Assembly: GCF_030272615.1 (NCBI RefSeq)
Contig: NC_081405.1
Span: forward strand, 611,813,065 to 611,877,064
Direction: 5' to 3'
Origin: Cryptomeria japonica
Taxonomy: Eukaryota; Streptophyta; Pinopsida; Cupressales; Cupressaceae
Length of the DNA: 64,000 bases
The notes beneath the pieces were generated by a model. The model ran no database searches and was not told the DNA's origin. It was given only the letters and a program-made list of their open reading frames with translations. Positions 1 through 16,052 of this stretch are shown in pieces. Every line of letters starts with the position of its first letter. Positions within the stretch are counted from its first letter, which is position 1. The position numbers and the translations under genes are program-made.

Positions 1-1550
1 TTTACTGATCCTTTGCCTTCTCATACCTCTAATGTGATTGAGACTAAGTATACTTCTTTCTCCTATGAGGAAATCACTTCTATGGCTCCAAACTTGGTAA
101 ATATGGTAGAAAAATAAGATACGCCAAAGGATTCTTGTATTACATTTGACCCTAGTAAGACCATTAGAGAACTCGATGGCCCTTTATACATAGTTGTGAA
201 GGCTAAGGATATCCCTTGCCATGGCACTCTTGTTGACCCCTCTTGCGTGGTTAACATCATCACTTAGGAGTATCTTTTCACTTTACTATTGTATAAACCA
301 ATATATGATGATTCTAATGTAGTTGTGAAGTTATTTGATGGATTCTCTTGTCCTACCATTGGCTCTATCACCCTTCCTGTTGAAGTTCGTACTAAATCTA
401 TGGATGTTGACTTTGTTATCATACCCTCTTCTGAGCAATTCCATGTGAAGTTGGGATATCCTTGGCTATCTTCCATGAAGGCTATTGCTTCTCCACTCCA
501 TAAATATTTGAAATTTTCTCACAATGGCAAAATCATAAATGTGAACCATAGCTTATTTAGACCATCTGAAAGAAGCCCTGGTGTTCCTATTGATTTCTTT
601 TGGCCTAAGAAATTTCAATCTCTTCCATCAAGGAGCGATGCTATTTTTCAATCTTATAAAAAATGGAAGAAAGATATGATCTTATCCTTAAGTCAACCTA
701 TATCCCCAACACTTGACAATCCTATCATACTTGAAGATGAAGTTCTTCCCCTCACAGATAGAACTAATCTCCCTCCCAAGGAAGATCTTCAATCTATTCC
801 TATGGATGTGACTATGCCTTCTCCTAAGAAAAACAACAATATTCCTCCTAAAGTTAGACCTATACCTCCTCCTCATGATGGACCTGGTCTTTTTCCTACA
901 CCTAACATTCCTCCTTTATATGGTGCAGTTCCACCTCTTTCTTCTTATAGAGAGAAGAGACATGCTTCTCCTCTTGTCCAACCTAAAAGATCTCAACCTA
1001 AACCATCAACTATCAAAGAGAAAAACATTCATACTTTTTCAAATGTTCCTTCTCCTTCTCAACCTTCTACTAAGACTCGATAGAATCATTGTACGAGAGA
1101 ACGTCGATGAAGACACCGTGCATGAGCTCGTGAAGTTGTCCCTCAAACTATTCCATCTCCTAGAACTCCAACAGTTGACATTATTCCTTTTTCTCCTAAG
1201 AAAGATGTTGAATCTACATCTCCAAATCATAAGTTGCACAAAACATGTGAGGGTTTTACTCCTATTCATGTGCACGCTCCTCTTTCTATGAATCTTGATG
1301 AAGAAATGAGTGAACATGTTATCATGATGGCAATAAAACTCCTAATGATTTTGATAGTGATTATGAATATGTTGACGTGGACAAGCATTTATCAACTGAA
1401 TTTTCACAAACCCTAATCCTAGCTCCTAGAATCGAACAAAGTGACTTACCACATGAGCATAGTCCTTGTTTAGATCTTGTGATAGCTCCATCTATTGTTC
1501 TCTATGTCGCTCCTCTGGCATGTTTCTCACCTTCCCAAACCAGTGATTAG
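1..1550 (+). pseudogene. Decayed retropepsin-like ORF with Pro/Ser-rich tail
   Basis: One frame is open from base 1 to 1083 apart from a TAA at 115-117 and a TAG at 265-267. The segment around 220-520 has the layout of a Ty3/gypsy aspartic protease: a LVDPS motif where LVDNGS or DTG is expected, then a hydrophobic strand, then GYPWL, SPLHKYLKFSH and GKI, which match the end of the domain in plant gypsy proteases. After this (600-1083) the product is rich in Pro, Ser and Lys, and the reading frame then shifts until about 1550. The active-site triplet is altered and stops are present, so it cannot encode an active protease. Family membership is an inference from motif order. Confidence 0.65.
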
Positions 1551-2277
1551 TAAGATCGGAAGGCAGCTGTCATGCTAGATTAGCAATATTAGCATTGTAG
1601 ATCTTCTCTCTCTCTCCTTTCTTTCTCTTTTGTGATAATTCTTCTATGTGTATCCCTATTCTTCCATTGTTCCCTTAATGTCTATTTGGGGATGATGCAA
1701 AGCATTGAGATCTTTTCTTGGTCTCTTTCATGATGACTCAAACGACATCCTTTCTTCCCTTTCTTCTAAGGTAGTGTCCTTTCTTTGGGTAATGATGATT
1801 ATTATATGTATATACATATATGATATACATGAGTTATCATACAACATACTAACCCCAAGGAAAGTGAAATTGCCTTGTGTTTTGTGTTCAGTATCCTTGG
1901 GTTTATTCCTCACTTGGGGACTAAGTCCTTGTGATAACGTTCTCCCTCTCTTCTCTCTCTCTCTCTCTTGTGAGTATCCTACGTGGGAGCATACACTCTA
2001 CTCATATTTTCCTTTTCGATACTTAGAATTATTTACTAAACTCAGCTTTTCTTTATAATTTTGGTAAATTTTTCATGACTCATAGTGATGGGAACGTTGC
2101 TACTTGCAGTCATGGTTTTCTCCTTCTTGATCTTCCCTTTTACTTTTTCAATCAAAGTTGTAAAATCCTAAGCCCACTGGGGGCTTGGTGCATCTTGCCT
2201 CCTTGACATGGTAGAAGTCTTTCAATCTTGTTTCCTTGTACTTTACCGCCAGTATTGGCATATGATCATACTCCCGC

Positions 2278-2293
2278 TAAAGTGGGGGTTGAA
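2278..2293 (+). other. Polypurine tract before 3' LTR
   Basis: The stretch GCTAAAGTGGGGGTTGAA lies directly before TGTAGCATCATAAA, which starts the LTR with TG. The reverse complement of 5861-5887 in the neighbouring complete element carries nearly the same sequence in the same position, which supports both the tract and the LTR start. Confidence 0.75.
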
Positions 2294-3370
2294 TGTAGCA
2301 TCATAAAATTTTGATCCTTGCAATTTTTTACCACATTAGGGTCCTCATGCATGAGAATCAAACCCTTAAGCCTGATCGGAGACTGAAGACTTTCTCAACA
2401 CTTGGAAAATGCATCTTTCTTTCCCTTTGCACTACCTGAACTACATCCTATCCTGAAAAAAACTGTAGGATAGGGGTGTGGCGCTCTTATCCGTACACTA
2501 TTTTGGGGCAGGACCCTTTCGAATTATTCTTTGGTGGTTGTGCATTGAGCAGGAAAACTCCCCAAGTGTCGACCTGTGATGGAAAATCAGTCAATTAGAC
2601 CTAATTGATGATTATATAAGTCACATTTTCCCTCTCATTTGTAGAAGTTCAACAAGCAAAAAAGTTGGATAAATGATAAGACAGATACATGAGATCACAC
2701 ATTCAAGCATTCAAGAGAATTCAAGAATTACTTTCCAGCATTGAGCATTCTCAAGTCTCCTTTCAAGGCTAGGTGTTGCATTCAAGTCAAGGATTCAACC
2801 ATTGAAGAGGAGATTCATTCCAAAATTCAACTTCATACAAGCGATTCTATCAATATTTCTATCACAACCTCCCTTGAGGTGATTTAGATTTTAGTTTTTC
2901 ATTTACATTTACTTGCAAGTACTTTCTATTATCATTTGGTTAATTCTAAAAACCGAGGTTTGACCTGAAGGCAAAACCCCAATCCCAACCCCTTTTCCTC
3001 TCTTTCCTATGTGTAGGTTGCAAGTGCGCAGTTGTACTTTTTGATTTGGACTCCATTTGCAGAGGCGGAAAAACCCTTTTCATTTTGCAAATTTTTCGGA
3101 GGACCTGTACACTTTCGCCATGGTCCGGGCAACTTTTTCTCAAATTTGTAGGGCGGCTTCATTTCAAAATTTTATTGCCAAATCCAAGTGCACAGCTTCA
3201 TCCTATGCTTCTATCTTGAGTTATAATCATTTCTTTGTCGCTTTTTCACTTGGTCATAAATACACAAATCAATCAATTCAAATCTCATTCCAAAAGAGGG
3301 GATCAACTTACCATTTTTATACCACTCATAATTCAATTTCCCTCTCTAGAGGTTTAACCTAACGCATTCC
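2294..3370 (+). repeat. 3' LTR of the truncated gypsy-like element
   Basis: The LTR begins TGTAGC immediately after the polypurine tract. Its right end cannot be fixed from the sequence because the 5' LTR lies outside the window. It is placed near 3370, where the LTR-like, C-rich text gives way to AT-rich DNA. The short ORFs inside it have no recognisable content. Confidence 0.55.
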
Positions 3371-3494
3371 CCCCACCTCTTCTAATGTAATGTGTGATAA
3401 GTGTTTGAAGGGAAATCCAAAGTGAAACTTTCATCTCTCCCTGAATTGAAGAAAAGCTTTCCTCTAGATCTCTCATTCGCTCATGTTTTCCAAC

Positions 3495-3534
<40 letters not shown>

Positions 3535-4224
3535 AAAAGATCCAATCAATTCTTAACAAAAATGTCTATTAAAAGATATACTCATGTGAAATTAAATAAA
3601 GATAGTTTGATAAATATTTACTTTTGTCAAAACAATGGTATGATATGGACTATATTGTCTTGAACTCTAAAAGTTTAAAATCACATTTGTAAGTGTTAAT
3701 ATAGATATTAGAATAATCAAATGTTTCTATCAAAAGGACATAAAGTTCACATAAAAGATATATTTCTTCGAAAATAATTGTATGTCAACCATCACATAAA
3801 AAGAGAGCTATTGTTTGATAATTTAGTATTGTTGCAACAACTTGCGGTATCACTATGCCCAATTATTCGCCCATTTGATATGAAAAATGTCTAAAACAAT
3901 ACAAAATAGGCTATAAGGCTCACTAATAACAATACTATTAGTTATTTTAATTTAGGAACTTTGAACTTGTTAAAAATATACCACAGATCCTTTGAGAAAA
4001 TTCATTACATACATTCATATTACTTTAATTGGTTAAAATTCCTAACTAAAATTAAATTGGTGAATATACACAAAAACAAAACAATAAATTTGAGTTTTTT
4101 ATACTAAAAAGGAAAGAAAGTACAAACAATAAACAACCTATGGTTACAATCTGAGCATTTTGACTAAGGAAAACAATGTGATGTGTGGAAGTCCATGCAT
4201 GGCAATATCATCCCATAGAGACAA
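3371..4224. other. AT-rich intergenic DNA with a (TA)n microsatellite
   Basis: No gene is seen. A pure (TA)n run of about 36 bases lies at 3496-3531. The rest is AT-rich unique-looking sequence up to the target duplication of the next element. Confidence 0.7.
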
Positions 4225-4229
4225 CAAAT

Positions 4230-5869
4230 TGTGTGGGAGAAAAAGTGACACTAAGCAAACATGCCCTAATCTCACTTTCAAGCACACATTTGTGGAATAC
4301 GAAAGAGCCTAGAGGTATCACACAATTGGCTACTTCTTTTTGTGGAAGAGAGAGCCACGGGCTACCTATTAGGATTTCTATTCCTTTGTTGTAAATGATA
4401 GATAGAATGATGCAAGTTCAATCCTTAACCCCAAAGTGCAAGTCTGAACTAATAACAAGATTACAGAATTGAACTTAAATGATGGAAAGCTGTAAACACA
4501 CGGACAAGACAAGAATGCAAATGCGTACCCGGAGTTAAAATCTGACTGAAAATGTTCAGGACGGGGGCGCGGGCGCCACTGTCCTGATTCTGCCCCTGAA
4601 ACTGCTCCGAAAACTGTTGTTTTTGCACTCTGGAAAAGCTGTCAAAAATGCTGAAAATGCTGTCTGTCAGGAGGACCAGGGCGCCCAGTGCCCCTGTCCT
4701 GGCAGGACCAGGGCACCCCACGCCCCTGTCCTAGTCTTTTGCTCTGAAATTTGGTGGGAAGGTCTGTCTCAGTCTGCTTCCGTCGGATCTGCAACTTGCG
4801 GCGTCGTCCGAATTTCGAAACCTGCACTTATATCTGAAAAGGTGTTTGGGCAGCTATATAGGGTTTTGCCTTAGTCAAACCCCCGCTTCGGTGATTTCCA
4901 CCTCCACGAATAGCCAATTTGTATTGTAAAATGTATTGTGTGTGCAGACCTAGTGTGTGTGCAAGGTCCTAAAATGCAAGAAAGCAAACTAGAGCAACCT
5001 AGAAAGTAAACCCTAATTGCTTGTATATGATAATGTAAATGCTCTAAATCAAGATGCAAAGTGATCTAAAGCATGAATAAAGGATATATTGAAGCTTATG
5101 CAAAGACATGAAAACAACATGAAATCATACCCAACCCTCAAGGGAGGAGTACAAGCCAATCTTCAGTCGGTAATCTCCTATTGTTCTTCAATGTCTTCCA
5201 AGCCCTAAATGCATGAATGAAATTGATGAATGCTTGATGGATGGATGTTGAATGTTGTTGAAGTCTTCAAAGATCTGCTCTTTCGCTGCATATGAGGTCC
5301 TCGAAAGCCAAAAATCCGATCCCTTCAAATGAAGAAAGAGAGCTTTTATGTATGAAACCCTAGATCGTAAATTCGTATTTTGGCCGACCTAGAGATTGAA
5401 TATCCCGCCAATTTCTTGGGGTTAAGCTTTATTTTATGATTGGATCGCGCTCCCAAAATTTCGGGAAAAATGTCCGGGACCATGTGCACGGGCGCCATGG
5501 TCCCGACAACTTTTCACCAAATTTTCAGGGCCGTCGGATATGATAATTTTAGAGAGAATCCCGAAGTTACAGGTGATTTTGAGATGTTTTGACCCCCGAA
5601 ACCAAGCCCCCAAGCTCAAAATAGGACTTAATTAGGGTTTTTGATTAAATGATGTATTGGAGGAATAAAATGGAAAGGGCACTCTTTAATGAAAGGGCCC
5701 AACTTTATGATATGGGAGATGATGAAATAGAACCTTAGACCTAATTAATTTGATTAATTAAGTGCTAAAGGGGAAATGCAATGCAAAATGCAAAATGCGC
5801 CAAGGTGGGTGCTAAACTAGGTGTGAAATTGTACCACCCTAGCAAGTGCGTACAATTTACGACGCTACA
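4230..5869 (-). repeat. 3' LTR of the 8.4-kb gypsy-like element
   Basis: It aligns along its whole length with 10998-12635, with scattered substitutions and a few small indels. It begins TGTGTGGGAG and ends ACGCTACA on the plus strand. A GC-rich stretch (about 4560-4740) with repeated GGGCGC-type motifs stands out from the AT-rich surroundings and is present in both LTRs. Confidence 0.93.
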
Positions 5870-5887
5870 TTTAGCCCCCACTTTAGC
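5870..5887 (-). other. Polypurine tract of the 8.4-kb element
   Basis: Read on the minus strand this is GCTAAAGTGGGGGCTAAA, directly followed by the LTR start TGTAGCGTCG. Position and composition are typical of the plus-strand DNA primer of LTR elements. Confidence 0.85.
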
Positions 5888-7476
5888 GATCATATGAACA
5901 CTACGTGCATATGCAAGCTAAAGTACAGAAAAGTAAACATTATTTGAAAAAGGATATATCCATAAGTCTGTCGAACGAAGCCCCCAGCGGTATCTGCAGT
6001 ACACAGTTAGGAACCGCACCCTACAAAACACACGTTAGATCACAAAATCACCTAATGCTTACTAAGGAAGGTGATGAAAATTCAAGGGTAGCTATATGCC
6101 CCCCCCTATTTCGGCTTGCTAATTTTAGTGAGTTGAAACAGGGTATCATGTTTACCACTTCGAATTGTTAAAGAATATTGATGACAAATGCTCACAAGAA
6201 GATTTGATATGAGATCAAAAACCAATGGAGAATCATTTGGTAAGAAAGAGGACTAAATCTCAATTCCAACACAACAAAGAGTGTGAGGATTTGAGAGTTC
6301 TCTAACATGAGATGAAGGATGTAAATGGAAACAAAGAGAAAAAAAAGAAAGGAAAAAAAGCATGAATACACACATTGGTGATCCATGAGAAGAATAGTGA
6401 GAGAGAAAACATGGACTTCTCGCCCCTAGATCTTGTCTAGGTGATCCATGGGAAAAGGACATGAAAAACTAGCCCCTAGAGTCTGTCTAGGTGATCCATG
6501 TAAGGGAGGAGAGTGAGAAAGTCTAGCCTTATGCCGCTAGTTCCACTCAACCTCGTGCATGTGTGTGTAAGTGAGGTTAGAAGCATCTCATAGGAGTCTA
6601 TGCCCGAGTATGCTACAACCTGTATATGTATAGTACAAAAGCGTGACATCTCGCTCTAAGAGCCTGTGCTCTGGTTCCGAGAATAATCACCTGCTCAAAA
6701 AGTGTAATGTTTATGTCATAAGAAAAGTAGAACAAGGATACCTACCTTCATCACAAAAGAAGATACCCCAAAAATGCAACAATGTCATAGATCCAAGCAA
6801 GAGAGTTTTGCACTCTTTAAGCAAGGATAAGATAGTTGAAAAGGGATATCTTGTAGTATGTGTAAAGGAAATCCTTAGAGGAGAAGAGATCTTTATACAA
6901 AAGACACCTATCCCCAAGGGGAATTGTCTTAGACAAATATAACATCTTCTAGAATAAGACAAAGAAGAGAATAAGAATGCAATACTTCCTTCTTTTGCGC
7001 GGTGAAAGTGATTCTTAATGAAGGATGACGCTCTTTTTAACCCAATCGGGAGAGTGAATTCATTATGGATGTATTTTACCAAGTGCAAAAGAGGTTGTAG
7101 TCAAGGACTTACACCTCTTGTAAGAGAGAATCCTTGAACAAACAACAACAAATGCATACAAGGAATAACATCAAGTAATAAAGTTCACACCATCCACGAA
7201 ATAGGAAAAAGTGGATCCTTAGATAAAATAAGGAAAGATCATTGCCTCAATGAGAAGGACTTACATAATCTTCTAGGGAGAGATTTGGACATAAGCAAAA
7301 GAAGAGATGTATGAAATCACTCTTGTCCCCATAGGAACAAGAAAATTAGGCTATTATGTTTCTTCAAAAAAAATATATGATTGCACTTGAAATTGTACCA
7401 TCATGAATGACAATGAGCCCTCAGTAAATGAGCTACCAATGTCTCATAATGATGAGCAACATAATAGCCATTAATG
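5888..7476 (-). other. Non-coding 3' internal region with short repeats
   Basis: No convincing coding frame is present. Between about 6370 and 6510 a short phrase (CTAGGTGATCCATG with variants, preceded by GCCCCTAGA) occurs three times in partial form, including small inverted repeats such as CTAGATCTTGTCTAG. The small ORFs here look random. Confidence 0.6.
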
Positions 7477-7974
7477 TTATTTAAAGACATGATAGATTGA
7501 ATGAGGTATTTGAATATGACATGCTAAATGCTCAACTATAAGTGAGATCAAAAACATGTATAAAGTGATAAAAATTGAAGAAGAAAAGTCACAAGAAATA
7601 TTAGAAGAGGGATGAGTGTAATTTATTAAAGCCTTATCCCTAGAGGAAAGGACTTTATGATGAATAGGAGATAAAGATTCATAAGTAGATTTAGAAATTT
7701 GAGGGGATTCATAAAGAGATTTGTTCATCACCAAAATTTTCTTATGAGGGGAATGAGAGTTGCTAGAAGTAGAAGATGATTTAGTTGAAGTGAGATCATC
7801 ATCACTAGTAAATATAGTATTCACATTAAGAGATGGTCTTTTAGATGCTTTAGTGCGTTTGCAGGGATTATAGCCAAGTCCACAGGCATAATTGTGAAAA
7901 TTAGTCTCTAGAGGAACTTTTATCCCTTGTTCATGAGCACCACAACCATTTCCATGATAACCATGCTGTAGCAA
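7477..7974 (-). pseudogene. ORF remnant after the poly(A) block
   Basis: This 165-codon frame begins right beside the poly(A)/poly(T) block. It encodes a Gly/His-rich start, then a Ser/Thr/Lys-rich stretch and a hydrophobic end. It could be the downstream part of the element's original polyprotein. I do not recognise a domain. It shares no clear match with reverse transcriptase or integrase, and its start codon is doubtful because it lies at the edge of the homopolymer. Confidence 0.4.
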
Positions 7975-7980
7975 AAAACG

Positions 7981-10653
<2,673 letters not shown>

Positions 10654-10975
10654 GACAACAATTTTTCTCTTTCAAATGATAACACATGCAAAATAGAAGG
10701 AAATGTTTAATTTTAACCAATGCAAGCACTTAGAATGTAGATTTAGAAAATGAAATTTATGATTCAAATGAGTTCCTAAATCAGATCTGAAATTATTGAT
10801 CCAAATTAAGCTATCCACAAGTTCAACTTTGAATTGAAAATTTAGGGTTTTAGCAAAAATTTCCTCTAAATTTTTGAATCTTGCAAGAAATTAAAACTTG
10901 TAAATACAAATTTGAATTTGAAATAGCATAAACACTCAAATTTGAAAACATAAATCAGAATTAGAGAAGATTAGA

Positions 10976-10994
10976 ATTCACGTCGGGTTCACCA
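10976..10994 (-). other. Primer binding site of the 8.4-kb element
   Basis: On the minus strand, three bases after the LTR end comes TGGTGAACCCGACGTGAATT. It starts with TGG, as expected for pairing with a tRNA 3' CCA. I cannot assign the tRNA; it is not the initiator Met type seen in the other elements of this window. Confidence 0.65.
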
Positions 10995-10997
10995 AAA

Positions 10998-12635
10998 TGT
11001 GTGGGAGAAAAAGTGACACTAAGCAAACATGCCCTAATCTCACTTTCAAGCACACATTTGTGGAATACGAAAGAGCCTAGAGGTATCACACAATTGGCTA
11101 CTTCTTTTTGTGGAAGAGAGAGCCACGGGCTACCTATTAGGATTTCTATTCCTTTGTTGTAAATGATAGATAGAATGATGCAAGTTCAATCCTTAACCCC
11201 AAAGTGCAAGTCTGAACTAATAACAAGATTACAGAATTGAACTTAAATGATGGAAAGCTGTAAACACACGGACAAGACAAGAATGCAAATGCGTACCCGG
11301 AGTTAAAATCTGACTAAAAATGTTCGGGACGGGGGCGCGGGCGCCACTGTCCTGATTCTGCCCCTGAAACTGCTTCGAAAACTGCTGTTTTTGCACTCTG
11401 GAAAAGCTGTCAAAAATGCTAAAAATGCTGTCTGTCAGGAGGACCAGGGCGCCCAGCGCCCCTGTCCCAGGGACCAGGGCGCCCCACGCCCCTGTCCTGG
11501 TCTTTTGCTCTAAAATTTGGTGGGAAGGTCTGTCTCAGTCTGCTTCCGTCGGATCTGCAACTTGCGGCGTCGTCCGAATTCTGAAACCTGCACTTATATC
11601 TGAAAAGGTGTTTGGGCGGCTATATAGGGTTTTGCCTTAGTCAAACCCCCGCTTCGGTGATTTCCACCTCCACGAATAGCCAAGTTGTATTGTAAAATGT
11701 ATTGTGTGTGCAGACCTAGTGTGTGTGCAAGGTCCTAAAATGCAAGAAAGCAAACTAGAGCAACCTAGAAAGTAAACCCTAATTGCTTGTATATGATAAT
11801 GTAAATGCTCTAAATCAAGATGCAAAGTGATCTAAAGCATGAATAAAGGATATATTGAAGCTTATGCAAAGACATGAAAACAACATGAAATCATACCCAA
11901 CCCTCAAGGGAGGAGTACAAGCCAATCTTCAGTCGGTAATCTCCTATTGTTCTTCAATGTCTTCCAAGCCCTAAATGCATGAATGAAATTGATGAATGCT
12001 TGATGGATGGATGTTGAATGTTGTTGAAGTCTTCAAAGATCTACTCTTTCGCTGCATATGAGGTCCTCGAAAGCCAAAAATCCGATCCCTTCAAATGAAG
12101 AAAGAGAGCTTTTATGTATGAAACCCTAGATCGTAAATTCGTATTTTGGCCGACCTATAGATTGAATATCCCGCCAATTTCTTGGGGTTAAGCTTTATTT
12201 TATGATTGGATCACACTCCCAAAATTTCGGGAAAAATGTCCGGGACCATGTGCACGAGCGCCATGGTCCCGACAACTTTTCACCAAATTTTCAGGGTCGT
12301 CGGATATGATGATTTTAGAGAGAATCCCGAAGTTACAAGTGATTTTGAGATGTTTTGACCCCCGAAACCAAGCCCCCAAGCTCAAAATAGGACTTAATTA
12401 GGGTTTTTGATTAAATGATGTATTGGAGGAATAAAATGGAAAGGGCACTCTTTAATGAAAGGGCCCAACTTTATGATATGGGAGATGATGAAATAGAACC
12501 TTAGACCTAATTAATTTGATTAATTAAGTGCTAAAGGGGAAATGCAATGCAAAATGCAAAATGCGCCAAGGTGGGTGCTAAACTAGGTGTGAAATTGTAC
12601 CACCCTAGCAAGTGCGTACAATTTACGACGCTACA
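10998..12635 (-). repeat. 5' LTR of the 8.4-kb gypsy-like element
   Basis: It is the partner of 4230-5869, with the same termini. The right end (CTACA) directly abuts the CAAAT target duplication. Confidence 0.93.
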
Positions 12636-12640
12636 CAAAT

Positions 12641-13478
<838 letters not shown>

Positions 13479-14699
13479 TGTTAGAATTGTGTGAATAATG
13501 TTGTCATTGATGTCAAACCAGTCCTCCAGTTTTGGACTAGATAGTGTATGAGGTCCAAATATTAGTCTGGATGTTATGGTTGTTGTGAATATTATATGCG
13601 AGGATTGTATGCAGTCAATACATATGTGCAGTTCAGATGTTGCGGTTTTCGTCAGAAGGTATTATGTAGCATGGATAGTCCTGGATGATGACTTTTCATT
13701 GAGTTCTCATTGATCTTAGTATCTCTGTGCTATGAGTTCTCATGGATCCTGGTATCAGTTATGTATCCCAGTGTTAACAGTCTTGGTAATTGTCAGAAGT
13801 ATCTATTCGAGTTTTGTGTTGTGGTTTTCTTGGTACAGGTGGAGTATGTTTTGAAGATATTGGGATTGATCTTATGATATTGGGTTGGTATTCTTGGGTC
13901 TGGATGACCCTATCCCTTTTTGTTAACTCAGTATATGAATTGGAAATCGAAGTATGAAAAGGAAGCATGTAGAAGTCTTATGGAGGCTAGGATGAGCTTA
14001 TTGATAACCTGTTGGGCTTGGCCAACACACTATTTTGTATTTCTGCCCTCCAGTATATATACATATACATGTGTAGTAGCATAAGAAAAATTTAACAAGA
14101 GATTAAGTGTGTGAAGGTGTGTGTGATATGCGAAAGAAAGTTGTCAGCAAAGATAGCAATGTGTGTGAAGTGTGAATTGCACACAACAAAGGTAGATAGT
14201 GTTGCAGTAGTCCTTTACCAGACTTGCTGTAGGACAGTTATGCAGAGATCTCTAACTGGATCTGTTGTAGAGTTTGAGATTTGTAATTTGAGATTAACCT
14301 TAGAACTTATCCCATGCATTTGGATTTGCAAACCTTTTCAATTCACCCTTTTTAGTTGTAGTGAGCAATTCAACAGTTAGTCATCTCTTTGTATATCTAC
14401 AGTGAGTAATTTGATAGTGAGCCACCTCCTTGTAAACTCAAATATAACTAGTTATATTCTCTTGAGAGTTAACACTCTCCATGGTTTTTCCCATTTGGGT
14501 TTTCCACATATAAAATATGGTGTTTAAGTCTTGTAGTTGTGTTCTTTATGTTTATTCTACATTAGCTGCTTTATATCAATCAAGTTTGTTTGAAATTTTT
14601 GTGGATAATTATAATTTGTGAAAAGTTGTTTTTTCTTTAATCTGTGGGAATACTAATTTACCCCCTCTCATTATTTAGTTGCTTTCAACCTGATCAACA
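13479..14699 (+). repeat. 5' LTR of the Copia-type element
   Basis: It aligns with 17978-19228 throughout, with scattered substitutions and indels. Shared blocks include the initial GTGAATAATGTTGTCATTGA and the terminal 'gctttcaac(c/t)tgatcaaca'. Confidence 0.88.
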
Positions 14700-14701
14700 A
14701 T

Positions 14702-14713
14702 TGGTATTAGAGC
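14702..14713 (+). other. Primer binding site (initiator Met tRNA type)
   Basis: TGGTATTAGAGC lies two bases after the LTR. It differs by one base from TGGTATCAGAGC, the complement of the plant initiator Met tRNA 3' end used by most Copia elements. Confidence 0.85.
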
Positions 14714-14771
14714 TTTGGTCCCTTGCTAGGAAAGCTTAACTGCTTGAGGGAGATCCGTGTTGGTTGAAGTC

Positions 14772-15763
14772 ATGGAACCTATATTCTTGGGAGAAGATTT
14801 TCAGATGGATGAATCCTTGGAAAGTATTGAATTAGAGAATGAATAATTGAAGGAGAATTTGAAGGTAGAAAATGAATGTGTGCGAAACTGAGAGAGAAAA
14901 TCCAGAATTTCAAGTTGAGACATAAGGAAGTTAACAATCAATTGAAATAGGCGAATGAGACTATCAAATATCTAATGCTTAAGATTGAGGAAAAGGAAAA
15001 AATAGAACTACTCCTGAAAGAGACAACAAAGAAGAAGTTTGGAGAATGTGAAAAGATTGAACAAGAGGTGAAGAATCTAAAGTCAGAGAATAAGATCCTT
15101 GACAATAGTAAGCTCTTGGGAGATTTTATCAGCATGCAGAAAGTTAATCTAGGCAAAACCGGACTTGGTTTCCAATCTGGTATGTGCCCATATCAAAATG
15201 ATAAAGAAAACAAAGAAGTCAATGTTGGAGTATAGAAGAAATCAAAAGATGAGAAGAAGACCCGTAATAAATAAAAAATGCAATAATACCATCATTCCAA
15301 CAACCTAATGCACAAAGGTACCCATCCTTTAATGGCTATTATTTTAAATACAATAAACTATAGAATCATTCAGTGCTATAGTTATAAGATATTTGGACAT
15401 AAAGCAAGTCTCTCTAGAAATAATGTTGTGAATTAGAATTATAATCCGGTTGTTGCAAACAAGAAAAGATACAACTTTCATGGATATTGTTACATTTGCA
15501 ATAACTATTGACATAAGGCTAGTCAAAGTAGATACAGATCACATCTAGTAAGATCTGAGAGGAAGATTTTTAGTTGGTTCAAATGCAAGAAAACTAGACA
15601 TTATGATAATCAATGCAGGAATGAAAAGGTGGAGAAATCTATTGGGAAGAATGGTGATTCAAAGAAGAAAGAAAATTTTCTCTGGAGAAAGAAGAGTGAG
15701 AACAAAGGAAGTAATCCTGATGTACTAGAATCCATTGCAAGTGCTTCCTCCTATGCTATTTAA
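14772..15763 (+). pseudogene. Decayed gag with three zinc-knuckle relics
   Basis: An ATG at 14772 opens a Glu/Lys-rich reading frame that is soon broken by stops. A Lys/Glu-rich coiled-coil-like piece lies at 14975-15235. Between about 15369 and 15625 three CCHC-type segments follow one another: QCYSYKIFGHKASLSR (second Cys now Tyr), CYICNNY-stop-HKASQS (last Cys lost) and FKCKKTRHYDNQCR (first Cys lost). None is complete. The last frame ends at a TAA near 15761. It is best read as a dead Copia-type gag with nucleocapsid motifs. The high stop density rules out expression of one protein. Confidence 0.65.
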
Positions 15764-16052
15764 GTTTAGAATTTAGGAATAGGGGGAGTTTTTATCTGAA
15801 AGAAAAATATTCTATCCTCCATGTCTGAGTGGATCATGTCACTAACCTGGCATGATAGTGCTTGAGTGGTAACCAGAAATCAAATGAATATTTTTGGCAT
15901 CATTGATAAGATAGTTCTTGGCAACAAAACCCTAATGAAGTATCTTTAGCAAATAAGTATCAGTTTTTTAGTTCATTTCTTTCATATCGGTCATTGTGTT
16001 TGAGAAAATTGTGAATAGTAGAGAAGTAGCAGAGTGAGTAGTGAGAGCAACC

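Larger units (their letters stand above)
1..3370 (+). mobile_element. 3' portion of a polymerase-less gypsy-like LTR element
   Basis: This is the 3' part of an LTR element cut off by the window edge. In order it shows a retropepsin-like ORF with a proline/serine-rich tail, about 700 bases of non-coding DNA, a polypurine tract and a 3' LTR. No reverse transcriptase or integrase motif is seen between the protease and the polypurine tract, so it looks non-autonomous. The polypurine tract and first LTR bases closely match those of the complete minus-strand element at 4230-12635, so the two belong to related families. The right LTR boundary is approximate because no second LTR is present for comparison. 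Confidence 0.7.
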
